From contig CAJJAZ010000006.1 in the NCBI GenBank assembly GCA_905182295.1, forward strand, positions 1 through 64,000: a stretch of 64,000 bases of DNA, read 5' to 3'. Every line of letters begins with the position of its first letter. Position 1 is the stretch's first letter. This DNA comes from an uncultured Flavobacteriaceae bacterium (GTDB lineage Bacteria; Bacteroidota; Bacteroidia; Flavobacteriales; Flavobacteriaceae). Positions 6,688 to 14,410 of this stretch are shown here, one piece after another. A program made the translations under genes and the position numbers. Below the pieces are notes generated by a model that was not told the DNA's origin, did no database searches, and saw nothing but the letters and a program-made list of their open reading frames with translations.

Positions 6688-9576
6688 ATGTTAAAGTATT
6701 TATCGATAATATTATTAGTTTTTACAACTAATATTGTTTTTTCCCAAGTTGGGATAGGGACTACAACTCCTGATAGTTCATCAATGTTAGATATTAAAAG
6801 CACGGATAAAGGAATTTTAATTCCTAGAATGACCTTTGTTCAGAAGGATTTAATATCATCGCCTGTAAGTGGTTTGTTAATTTATCAAACTAATGGAGAG
6901 GATGGTTTTTACTTTTATGACGGCGCTAATTGGCTTCGTTTAGTTAAAAATGTATCTCCAAGCTTTTCTGGTGTTATAACTTCAGGAGCAATTAGTGCTA
7001 CAGGTACTGTTTCCGCCACTGCCTTTGTAGGTGATGGCTCTGGATTGACAAACATAGGCACGTCTTCATCTACTTTTAAAGATGCTTATAGTAATGTAGT
7101 AGTTGGTTCTAAACTAGTAAGCCTGACTCCTTCAATTACTACAGATAGTGATGGAGTCAGTGATTTTTTAGGATATTACAATTTAGCTATTGGGGACGGT
7201 ACTTTAGTCAGTAATACCACAGGATGGAAAAATGTGGCTTTAGGGCACAGCGCACTATATTCTAACACTACTGGAGATAGCAATACAGCTATTGGAGTAA
7301 ACGCATTAAAAGATAACACTACTGGAGATGACAATACCGCCATAGGTAATGAGGCCTTAATTTCTAACACAATAGGAGATTACAATACAGCTATTGGAGA
7401 AAATGCTTTAGAGGATAATACTAAAGGAGATCATAATACCGCTATAGGTGAAGATGCTTTAGAGGATAATACAACAGGTGAAGAAAATGTTTCTATAGGT
7501 GCTCATTCTATGGACGAGAATGAAACGGGTAGCAGAAATGTAGCTTTAGGTTATAAAGCTTTAGAGGATAATATTGAAGGAGATGACAATATAGCAATAG
7601 GTTATCAGGCTTTACAAGAAAACACTGAGGGAAATAAGAATACAGCTATAGGTTGGAAGGCTTTAGAAGAAAACGATGAGGGAGATAACAATATTGCTAT
7701 AGGAGTATATGCTTTAGGATTAAACGATGGTGGAGATGACAATATTGCTATAGGGTACGCTGCATTATTGCTTAATACAACAGGTGACGAAAATGTTTCT
7801 ATAGGTTATGGTTCTATGCAGTTGAATGAAACGGGTAGCAATAATGTAGCTCTAGGGACGATGAGTTTAGAGAGTAACATTGATGGTGATGATAACATTG
7901 CTATAGGAAATGAGGCATTATGGTATAACACTACTGGAAATAGAAATGTAGCTATAGGTTATGACGCTTTAGAGGATAACATTAATGGTAATGATAACAT
8001 TGCTATAGGTTATGAAGCATTATGGGCTAACACTAAGGGGAGTAGAAATGTAGCTATAGGGAAACAAGCTTTAGAGCAAAACATTGATGGATATGAAAAC
8101 ATTGCTATAGGTTATTACGCTTTAGAGGATAACGATGATGGAGATGACAATATTGCTTTGGGTGATTCTGCTTTAAAATTGAATATTACTGGAAATAGAA
8201 ATGTAGCTATTGGGGAAGATGCTTTAAATACTAATACGGAAGGTGATCATAATATTGCTATAGGAAAAGAGTCTGGCATTACCATTACCACAGGATCCGG
8301 AAACACCTTTCTGGGCGCTTATTCAGATGCAATTGCAGGAACCCTTAGCAATTCCACAGCCATAGGCTACGGCGCAACTGTCAAAGCAAACAACACCATC
8401 CAATTAGGAAATTCAGATGTTAACTTAGTTAATACCTCTGCTACAGTGTCCGCCATAGCCTTTAGAGGTGATGGCGCTGGATTGACAAACATAGGCACGT
8501 CTTCATCTACTTTTAAAGATGCTTATAGTAATGTAGTGGTTGGTTCTAAACTAGTAAGCTTGACTGCTTCAATTACTATAAAGGGTGGTAACGATAAATT
8601 TTTAGGCTATTACAATTTAGCTATTGGGGACAGTACTTTAGTCAATAATAGCACAGGGTGGAATAATATTGCTTTAGGGCACAGTGCACTATATAATAAC
8701 GCGATTGGTTATAGGAATACAGCAATAGGCGCAAATGCCTTAGAAGGACTTGTACTTGGATGGGATAACGTTGCTATAGGCGCAAATGCCTTAAGTGAAA
8801 GCCAAGTTGGCATTCAAAATATTGCCATAGGGAAAAATGCATTAAAAAAGAATAATACTTATGATAACATCGCTATAGGCACAGAGGCCCAAAGTAAAAA
8901 CGTAGATGGTTCTCGAAATATTGCTATGGGCAAAAATGCCTTACAAAATAATACCGATGGAGATGAAAATATCGCCATAGGCGCAAATGCCTTAAAAAAA
9001 AATGTAAACGGATATTTTAACGTTGCTGTAGGCACAGAGGCATTACAAAATAATGAAGGTAATCATAACACCGCTATTGGATATAGAGCTAATTATAGCA
9101 ACGGGAGCTTATCTAATTCCACAGCCATAGGCAACGGCGCAACTGTCATAGCATCCAACACAATTAGGCTGGGAAATACTAATATTGTAACAATATCCGG
9201 TAATGTTGCTTTTTCACCAGCTTCAGACAGAAGGCTAAAAGAAAACATTAAAGGCACTAAATATGGATTAGATGAGGTTCTAAAACTAGAGCCTGTAGAC
9301 TATGTTTTAAAATCTAACGGCCTAAAACAACTAGGATTTATTGCTCAGGATGTTAAGCCTCTAATTCCAGAAGTGGTCACAGGAATAGAAGGAGATCTAG
9401 AAAAGGGAGAAACCTTAGGTATTGCATACTCATCTTTAATACCAGTCCTCACAAAGGCCATTCAGGAACAACAAACTATAATATCTAGATTAGAAAAAAT
9501 GTTGTTAAGTTCTTTAGAAAGGCAAGAAGTAATAGAAAAAGAATTGATTGAAATCAGATCTAGCATAAAACAATAA
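6688..9576 (+). CDS. Giant repeat surface protein with self-cleaving S74 chaperone domain
   Basis: The 962-residue protein has a signal peptide (cut after FSQ, residue 20), a flavobacterial N-terminal module (VGIGTTTP, then KGILIPRMT and [10 protein letters not shown], residues 21-90), two arrays of a 17-residue repeat (N-x-x-G-x-x-N-x-A-I-G-x-x-A-L-x-x; about 21 units at residues 176-532 and about 9 at 654-805) and a C-terminal Peptidase_S74 intramolecular chaperone domain (846-962). The repeats resemble the left-handed beta-roll heads of trimeric autotransporter adhesins. In S74 domains a Ser-Lys dyad cleaves the chain after trimer folding; here ASDRRLK gives Ser846 and Lys851 at the right spacing. 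Residues 115-150 are duplicated at 594-629. No T9SS C-terminal domain is seen, so how it reaches the surface is open. Confidence 0.87.
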   Translation: MLKYLSIILLVFTTNIVFSQVGIGTTTPDSSSMLDIKSTDKGILIPRMTFVQKDLISSPVSGLLIYQTNGEDGFYFYDGANWLRLVKNVSPSFSGVITSGAISATGTVSATAFVGDGSGLTNIGTSSSTFKDAYSNVVVGSKLVSLTPSITTDSDGVSDFLGYYNLAIGDGTLVSNTTGWKNVALGHSALYSNTTGDSNTAIGVNALKDNTTGDDNTAIGNEALISNTIGDYNTAIGENALEDNTKGDHNTAIGEDALEDNTTGEENVSIGAHSMDENETGSRNVALGYKALEDNIEGDDNIAIGYQALQENTEGNKNTAIGWKALEENDEGDNNIAIGVYALGLNDGGDDNIAIGYAALLLNTTGDENVSIGYGSMQLNETGSNNVALGTMSLESNIDGDDNIAIGNEALWYNTTGNRNVAIGYDALEDNINGNDNIAIGYEALWANTKGSRNVAIGKQALEQNIDGYENIAIGYYALEDNDDGDDNIALGDSALKLNITGNRNVAIGEDALNTNTEGDHNIAIGKESGITITTGSGNTFLGAYSDAIAGTLSNSTAIGYGATVKANNTIQLGNSDVNLVNTSATVSAIAFRGDGAGLTNIGTSSSTFKDAYSNVVVGSKLVSLTASITIKGGNDKFLGYYNLAIGDSTLVNNSTGWNNIALGHSALYNNAIGYRNTAIGANALEGLVLGWDNVAIGANALSESQVGIQNIAIGKNALKKNNTYDNIAIGTEAQSKNVDGSRNIAMGKNALQNNTDGDENIAIGANALKKNVNGYFNVAVGTEALQNNEGNHNTAIGYRANYSNGSLSNSTAIGNGATVIASNTIRLGNTNIVTISGNVAFSPASDRRLKENIKGTKYGLDEVLKLEPVDYVLKSNGLKQLGFIAQDVKPLIPEVVTGIEGDLEKGETLGIAYSSLIPVLTKAIQEQQTIISRLEKMLLSSLERQEVIEKELIEIRSSIKQ
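7007..8580 (+). repeat. Intragenic duplication: modules at 7007-7143 and 8444-8580
   Basis: The two roughly 137-bp blocks, 1,437 bp apart, are nearly identical; over the 110 bp from 7030 and 8467 I count about four to five differences. They encode the linker [18 protein letters not shown] and what follows, before each repeat array. The close match suggests a recent duplication or gene conversion within the gene. Confidence 0.85.
7213..8283 (+). repeat. Tandem 51-bp repeats encoding the 17-residue beta-roll motif
   Basis: About 21 degenerate 51-bp units lie in frame. A higher order is visible: the units starting at 7471 (acaacaggtg) and 7777 (acaacaggtg) open near-identical three-unit blocks, 306 bp or six units apart. 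Such arrays are prone to length change. A second array of about nine units runs from 8647 to about 9100. Confidence 0.9.
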
Positions 9577-9609
9577 AGCATTTAATTTATCTCATAACGT
9601 TTATTTTTA

Positions 9610-12600
9610 ATGTCAAAATTAAAATATTTATTCCTTTTATTGCTTTTCGGTTGGATACATGATGTTCATTCTCAAACTGTTGCTTTAACTATTGAGTCTG
9701 ATGAATTTTTCGTGGAGCAAGGAACTTTTCTTACAATAGAAAACATTTCTCTTATACCATCTCAATCTTTAGTATTAAGCAATACATCTTTTTCTGTTTT
9801 AAACTCCCCAATTTCAGCACTAACCGGTTCTGCTTCTAAAACATATTCTTTTTTACCGGCAATAGAATCCTTTAGCGGTAAAATTAATACTCTATATGAT
9901 AATCCCCCCTTGATTATTCTTGAGGAAAACCTCAGCCTTTATATAAATGATGGTGTCGAATGGAAAAATTTTCAAAACTTTTCAATTGATACTGAACAAA
10001 ACATAATAGTTACTAGCGTTAACGGAGTTAAACTTAATCACCTTAATTTAGCTAATATTGACGAAACCCCTGCTCAAATTATTTCAAGCACTATTAATTT
10101 AGAGAATTCATTAATAGCCCTTCAATTTAGTGAAGGGGTCTATAGCAATAATAATGGAAGCGGGGCTTTAGAAGTAACAGATTTTGTTTATTCAATATCT
10201 GGAGGGCCAGCCACTTTATCTAATACCACCCCTACTTCTATCACAACGGGGACTGCTAGTAATTCATATATTTTAGGATTAAGTCTTTTGGGATCTCCAG
10301 ATGGAACACAGGTCATTACCATAAAACCTAGTTCAGATATTGCAGTTTTTGATTTTATTGGTAACGCATCACTTACCGCTAATGTCAGTTCAACGGTTAC
10401 TTTAAATAACCAGTTGCCCACTATTACCCAAACGTCTGTGAATTCAGATAATACAGTGTTGACCATTACTTTTAGTGAATTCATGACTAATGCTGCAATA
10501 GCTGCAAATTATACTTTTAGTTTGAGTGGCGGTGTTGGGACCTTATCAAGCACTACTCCGTCTCTAGCAGTCCCCACTGTGGTAGGAGTAGGGAATGTAT
10601 ACTCACTTACATTTAGTATGTCTACGCCACCAAATGGTTCTGAAATTTTAACAGTAACTACTAATAATAATATTGTAGATGATAGTATTGGAGCAGTGGA
10701 CTTTACAAAAACCCAGAGCAACACCATTCAATTAAATGATCAGGCAGGACCCCTAATAGCATCTATTAGCGTAGATGGAAACAATAGATTTGTAGATATT
10801 ACTTTTAATGAAGCCGTATATGGCAACACTCCTGGAACTACAGCAATAATAGCCTCTTCTTTAGAAAATATAATTTCTCAAACGCAAGGAAATAATTTAG
10901 ATTTAAATATAAGTAGTTTAACTTCTACTAGCGGAAACGCACTGGTTGGTGGGGAAACAATAATTAGAGTCATGCTTAATCTTAGGGGAGTAAAACCTAG
11001 TGACAATGAGGCTTATGTGATTACAGCCACCGCTACTAGTACTATTTATGACTCAAAAGGAAACCGGATACAAACGCAAGCCTCTAATAATACTTTTGCA
11101 TTAGATCAAGACGCTGATGGTGATGGTATAAATAACTCCATAGACAACTGCCCTTCAATAGCTAACGAAGACCAGGCCGATGCAGACGCAGACGGTGTGG
11201 GAGATGTGTGTGATAATTGTATAGCTATTTCAAATAGCAATCAATTAGACACTGATGGGGATGGTATAGGAGATCTCTGTGATACGGACGACGATGGAGA
11301 TGGATGCTTAGATAGCAGTGATGCCTTCCCATTAGACCCTTCAGAATGTTCAGATAATGATGGCGACGGCTTAGGAGATAATGCGGATCCTGACGATGAC
11401 AATGATGGCATATTAGATACCATAGACAATTGTCTTTACACGCCAAATGCAGATCAATTAGACACAGACGGAGACGGTACAGGAAATGCCTGTGACTCTG
11501 ACGACGACAATGATGGGTTTTCTGACGCAGATGAGATTACTTGCGGTACAGATCCATTATTAGCTTCTTCAAAACCATTAGACACAGACAATGATGGTAT
11601 TGCCAATTGTATAGACACGGATGATGATAATGATGGGTTCAGTGATCAAGATGAAATAGCCTGCGGCTCAGATTCTCTTGATGCAACATCTACTCCATTA
11701 GATACAGACTCAGACTTTATTCCTAACTGCGTAGACACGGATGATGATAATGATGGGTATTTAGATGAAAGCGATGCCTTTCCTCTAGACGCAACAGAGT
11801 GGTTAGACACAGACGCAGACGGCATTGGAAACAACGCAGACACGGATGATGATGGAGATGGTCAATTAGACACAGACGAGATAGCCTGTGGTTCTGATCC
11901 ATTAGATTTAAATAGTTTCTCTGGAGATATAGACGAAGATGGCATTACGGATTGCGAGGATTTAGATAATGATAATGACGGTGTTGTGGACACTTCTGAC
12001 GCCTTCCCTCTAGATCCATTAGAATGGACAGACACAGACGCAGACGGTATTGGAAATAATGCTGACACGGATGATGATGGAGATGGATTTAGTGACTTAG
12101 ATGAATTAGAATGTAACACTGACCCGCTTGACAAAACAGTACTCCCAGGAGACCTAGACGGGGACGGCATAGCAGATTGTAAGGACACCGACATAGATGG
12201 AGATGGCTGTATAAATACTCAAGATGTTTTTCCGACAAACTCTAATGAATGTTTTGATACAGATGGTGATGGTTTAGGAGATAACTTTGAAGTAGATGAC
12301 GACAATGATGGGTATTTAGACACCAACGACGCCTTTCCATTAGATCCAAATGAGTGGGCAGACGCAGACAATGATGGCATTGGAGACAACGCAGATCTAG
12401 ATGACAATAACGATGGGTTTGAAGATGAAAAGTTATTTATTTCAGGAGTGCTTACTCCTAATAGTGGTGGGCTCGAAAGCACTTGGAAAATAATTAATAT
12501 TGAACGTTACCCTAATGCTAGAATAAGGGTTTATAACAAAAATGGACAGGAAGTATTTTCTGCTATAAATTATAGAAATGACTGGAGAGGGACACATAAA

Positions 12601-12699
12601 ACTAATGGGAGTCCATTACCTGCTTCCTCGTATTATTACATAATAGCCCCAATTAACGGAGGTGACCCTTCTGATGGTTGGTTATATATCACTTATTAA
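9610..12699 (+). CDS. Thrombospondin type-3 repeat protein with T9SS type-B sorting domain
   Basis: A 1029-residue secreted protein. It has a signal peptide (ends HSQ, residue 22), about 480 residues of beta-sandwich repeats (recurring ITFSE and FSEGVYSNN-like strands, resembling bacterial Ig-like or SwmB domains), then about 440 residues of Asp-rich thrombospondin type-3 repeats (DxDxDGxxD pattern, calcium-binding) from residue 500, and a final 88-residue domain (YPNARIRVYNKNGQEVF, WRGT, PASSYYYII) of the gliding-motility-associated C-terminal (T9SS type-B) family. Type-B cargo is exported by T9SS with a dedicated SprF/PorP protein, and one is encoded 380 bp downstream. It is 33 bp after the S74 protein, so one operon is likely. 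A cell-surface adhesin or stalk role is inferred. Confidence 0.9.
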   Translation: MSKLKYLFLLLLFGWIHDVHSQTVALTIESDEFFVEQGTFLTIENISLIPSQSLVLSNTSFSVLNSPISALTGSASKTYSFLPAIESFSGKINTLYDNPPLIILEENLSLYINDGVEWKNFQNFSIDTEQNIIVTSVNGVKLNHLNLANIDETPAQIISSTINLENSLIALQFSEGVYSNNNGSGALEVTDFVYSISGGPATLSNTTPTSITTGTASNSYILGLSLLGSPDGTQVITIKPSSDIAVFDFIGNASLTANVSSTVTLNNQLPTITQTSVNSDNTVLTITFSEFMTNAAIAANYTFSLSGGVGTLSSTTPSLAVPTVVGVGNVYSLTFSMSTPPNGSEILTVTTNNNIVDDSIGAVDFTKTQSNTIQLNDQAGPLIASISVDGNNRFVDITFNEAVYGNTPGTTAIIASSLENIISQTQGNNLDLNISSLTSTSGNALVGGETIIRVMLNLRGVKPSDNEAYVITATATSTIYDSKGNRIQTQASNNTFALDQDADGDGINNSIDNCPSIANEDQADADADGVGDVCDNCIAISNSNQLDTDGDGIGDLCDTDDDGDGCLDSSDAFPLDPSECSDNDGDGLGDNADPDDDNDGILDTIDNCLYTPNADQLDTDGDGTGNACDSDDDNDGFSDADEITCGTDPLLASSKPLDTDNDGIANCIDTDDDNDGFSDQDEIACGSDSLDATSTPLDTDSDFIPNCVDTDDDNDGYLDESDAFPLDATEWLDTDADGIGNNADTDDDGDGQLDTDEIACGSDPLDLNSFSGDIDEDGITDCEDLDNDNDGVVDTSDAFPLDPLEWTDTDADGIGNNADTDDDGDGFSDLDELECNTDPLDKTVLPGDLDGDGIADCKDTDIDGDGCINTQDVFPTNSNECFDTDGDGLGDNFEVDDDNDGYLDTNDAFPLDPNEWADADNDGIGDNADLDDNNDGFEDEKLFISGVLTPNSGGLESTWKIINIERYPNARIRVYNKNGQEVFSAINYRNDWRGTHKTNGSPLPASSYYYIIAPINGGDPSDGWLYITY

Positions 12700-12709
12700 A
12701 TTAAAGATC

Positions 12710-13060
12710 ATGAAAAAAATAATTTTATTGCTCCTATTAGCTCCAATAACCTGTTTAGCTCAAAAAGTAGATACTAGTAAAAAGGCTCAAGTAGTTGAAA
12801 AAGTGTCACTTAAGCATGACGATTCAGATAACAAACGAGCTAAGATTAAAAAAGGAAGTGCTTCAATAGAAGAGAAATTAATAAGGAGGAATAAAAAGGA
12901 TAGCATAAGGTCAATTAAGAATAAAGGCAAAGATAAACAAGCTATTAAAAAGGCTCAAGCAGGTGAAAAAGTGTCACTTAAGCATGACGATTCAGACAAC
13001 AAACGAGCTAAGATTAAAAAAGAAAGTGCTTCAATAGAAAAGAAACAAAAAAAGAAATAA
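12710..13060 (+). CDS. Small Lys-rich secreted protein with an internal tandem repeat
   Basis: The 116-residue protein is not recognised. A clear signal peptide (MKKIILLLLLAPITCLAQ) is followed by a very basic, Cys-free, probably disordered chain. A 34-residue block (KAQVVEKVSLKHDDSDNK, then RAKIKKGSASIEEK) occurs twice, 56 codons apart, almost unchanged. The start at 12710 is chosen because it opens the signal peptide; the frame runs upstream into the previous gene. It lies 10 bp after the thrombospondin-repeat gene and 19 bp before PorP, so it belongs to the operon. A basic periplasmic or surface linker that binds acidic partners, for example the Asp-rich neighbour, is a guess. Confidence 0.75.
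   Translation: MKKIILLLLLAPITCLAQKVDTSKKAQVVEKVSLKHDDSDNKRAKIKKGSASIEEKLIRRNKKDSIRSIKNKGKDKQAIKKAQAGEKVSLKHDDSDNKRAKIKKESASIEKKQKKK
12781..13050 (+). repeat. Direct 168-bp-period duplication inside the Lys-rich gene
   Basis: About 100 bp starting at 12781 and again at 12949 differ at only a handful of positions, and the 168-bp period keeps the frame. The bases between copies are less similar, so this is a partial tandem duplication and not a simple repeat. Confidence 0.85.
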
Positions 13061-13079
13061 AAAAACATTTTTAAAATAA

Positions 13080-13964
13080 ATGAAACGAATACCTGAATTG
13101 ATTGCTTTTACGGTCTTAGTACTTTCAAGCATAGCCGCTAAAGCGCAGCAACAACCCAACTTTTTATTCTTTGAACAGAATATGAGTTTGTTTAACCCAG
13201 CTTACACCGGTAGTGAAGGATCACTCGCTGGACTGCAGTATAGATCTGCCTGGTCAGGAATAGAAGACGCCCCTAGAGCAGCTTCTTTTATCTACCATAC
13301 CAAAGAAAAGAACAAAGCCTCTTGGGGGGTGAGTTACTTATCAGATAGGGTTTATATAGAAAACCAAGGAATCGTAGCCGTAGACTATAGCTATAAGCTT
13401 ACCCTAGGGAGTAATACAAACCTATACCTAGGCATAAAAGCAGGAGTAGTATATAATAATTTAGATGCAGCTGGCTTAGATAGAATTACGCAAGAAAGTA
13501 ATGCCAATCTAAACAGCATTCAAAACTATATGAACCCGCTAGTGGGTATTGGATTACTATTAAAAGGAGAAAAATACTTTATAGGACTCTCTACCCCAAA
13601 TATGCTTAACTCTAAGCGTTATAAAGAAGCAGAGGGGCTGGCAACTACAGCTACAGACAAGCCTCATTTATACACCACCGCTGGCTATCACTTAAAACTA
13701 AACAATACCATTACACTAAGCCCTTCTATGCTGTATAGAATGGTGGCAGATGCCCCAAACCAGCTTACGGCTATAGCCAAGATCACTTTAAAAGAGAAAC
13801 TAAGTCTAGGAGTAGGTGTGAGTAACAATGACTACATCTCCACAATGCTTCAATTCAAAATGAACCAGATAGATCTAGGTTTTGGCTATGAGATAGGGCA
13901 AAGAACATCAGCTACAGCTTTAATAGCTAATACGAGTGAAATGATGCTTAGGTATAGGTTTTAG
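13080..13964 (+). CDS. PorP/SprF-family T9SS outer-membrane protein
   Basis: A 294-residue outer-membrane beta-barrel of the PorP/SprF family. A signal peptide ends at KAQ (residue 22). The family signature follows: NFLFFEQNMSLFNPAYTGSEG, then LAGLQYRSAWSG; the barrel ends with an aromatic residue (LRYRF). Family members are needed for T9SS export or attachment of specific type-B cargo, as SprF is for SprB in Flavobacterium johnsoniae. Its position right after a type-B cargo gene makes it the probable partner of the thrombospondin-repeat protein. It is the last gene of the operon; a strong terminator lies at 14085. The ATG at 13080 follows the previous stop by 19 bp. Confidence 0.92.
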   Translation: MKRIPELIAFTVLVLSSIAAKAQQQPNFLFFEQNMSLFNPAYTGSEGSLAGLQYRSAWSGIEDAPRAASFIYHTKEKNKASWGVSYLSDRVYIENQGIVAVDYSYKLTLGSNTNLYLGIKAGVVYNNLDAAGLDRITQESNANLNSIQNYMNPLVGIGLLLKGEKYFIGLSTPNMLNSKRYKEAEGLATTATDKPHLYTTAGYHLKLNNTITLSPSMLYRMVADAPNQLTAIAKITLKEKLSLGVGVSNNDYISTMLQFKMNQIDLGFGYEIGQRTSATALIANTSEMMLRYRF

Positions 13965-14030
13965 GTTATATATGGTTTTACGAAAACCAATAAAAAAAGC
14001 AAAAACCATCTCATTTAATCCACCCCTTCA

Positions 14031-14074
14031 GGGATTCACTACTTCCAGTCGTGCATCCCAACATGGTAATCCAA
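14031..14074. repeat. 44-bp direct repeat, copy 2, containing a REP-like palindrome
   Basis: Identical over 44 bp to 3379-3422. The 29-bp imperfect palindrome is at 14031-14059. Similarity to the diverged copy at 5275 continues to 14090, and that continuation forms the left arm of the terminator after porP. Confidence 0.88.
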
Positions 14075-14084
14075 TACAATCATG

Positions 14085-14124
14085 AAAACCTAAAAATAGC
14101 TGGCGCTATTTTTTGGTTTTTTTT
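14085..14124 (+). terminator. Terminator of the surface-protein operon
   Basis: AAAACC, a T:T mismatch, then AAAAATAGC pair across a TGGC loop with GCTATTTTT and GGTTTT (14105-14120), followed by more T. The arm AAAACC belongs to the repeat element, so the element seems to provide half of the terminator. Confidence 0.8.
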
Positions 14125-14170
14125 ATATCCAAGCGCTCACAAGAACAAGTTCTTGACACTTTTGGATATA
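14124..14170. repeat. Nested palindrome next to tRNA-Ser
   Basis: Outer arms TATATCCAA (14124-14132) and TTGGATATA (14162-14170) are perfectly inverted. Inside them AAGAAC-AA-GTTCTT (14141-14154) is a second palindrome. It lies between two terminators, just on the 3' side of tRNA-Ser, so it could be a recombinase or regulator binding site at the island end. Confidence 0.7.
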
Positions 14171-14172
14171 AA

Positions 14173-14204
14173 AAAACCCACAACATTGTTGTGGGTTTTC
14201 TTTT
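14173..14204 (-). terminator. Terminator of tRNA-Ser
   Basis: AAAACCCACAAC (14173-14184) and GTTGTGGGTTTT (14188-14199) form a perfect 12-bp stem with an ATT loop. Read on the minus strand it begins about 6 bp after the tRNA and ends in a run of T. Confidence 0.9.
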
Positions 14205-14205
14205 G

Positions 14206-14290
14206 CGGAGAAAGAGGGATTCGAACCCCCGGAGGTGTGACCCTCAACAGTTTTCAAGACTGCCGCATTCGACCACTCTGCCATTTCTCC
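14206..14290 (-). tRNA. tRNA-Ser (anticodon UGA)
   Basis: On the minus strand, acceptor arms GGAGAAA and TTTCTCC pair fully with discriminator G. The anticodon arm CAGT-CTTGAAA-ACTG gives UGA, reading UCA serine codons. A long class-II variable arm follows (GAGGGTCACACCTC), and the T arm GGGGGTTCGAATCCC has the standard TTCGAAT loop. The total is 85 nt and CCA is not encoded. Its 3' end is repeated at 5259. Confidence 0.97.
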
Positions 14291-14307
14291 TTGCGGTTAT
14301 GCGGGTG

Positions 14308-14315
14308 CAAATATA
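14308..14315 (-). promoter_or_regulatory. -7 promoter element of tRNA-Ser
   Basis: On the minus strand this reads TATATTTG, a perfect TAnnTTTG, 17 bp before the 5' end of the tRNA. A -33 element at normal spacing is not evident. Confidence 0.55.
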
Positions 14316-14397
14316 GGAACCTTTTTCAATTATGAAAAGGTATTTTAATGTTTTTTTTATTTTATTAAAAAAGGATGATTATCTAAAGGATTGCCAC

Positions 14398-14405
14398 TAT
14401 TTTTG
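14398..14405 (+). promoter_or_regulatory. -7 element almost touching the second TauE start codon
   Basis: TATTTTTG fits TAnnTTTG exactly and ends 5 bp before the ATG at 14411. If used, transcription would begin at about the start codon, giving a nearly leaderless mRNA. No good -33 match is seen. Confidence 0.4.
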
Positions 14406-14410
14406 TCCCA

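Noticed and set aside
7213-8283. 51-bp tandem repeats as a CRISPR array
   Set aside because: The repeats are in frame, encode a 17-residue motif and have no unique spacers; no cas genes are present.
6688-9576. S74 chaperone domain and repeats as a phage tail fibre (prophage)
   Set aside because: It has a Sec signal peptide and flavobacterial N-terminal module, and no capsid, terminase, integrase or lysis genes are nearby.
11225-12482. Several Ser-rich minus-strand reading frames opposite the thrombospondin gene
   Set aside because: They are antisense shadows of the Asp-rich codons (GAT/GAC read as ATC/GTC and TCA-type triplets), with no start signals.
14051-14335. Plus-strand reading frames across the tRNA-Ser region
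   Set aside because: They cross the tRNA and two terminators and have no coding character.
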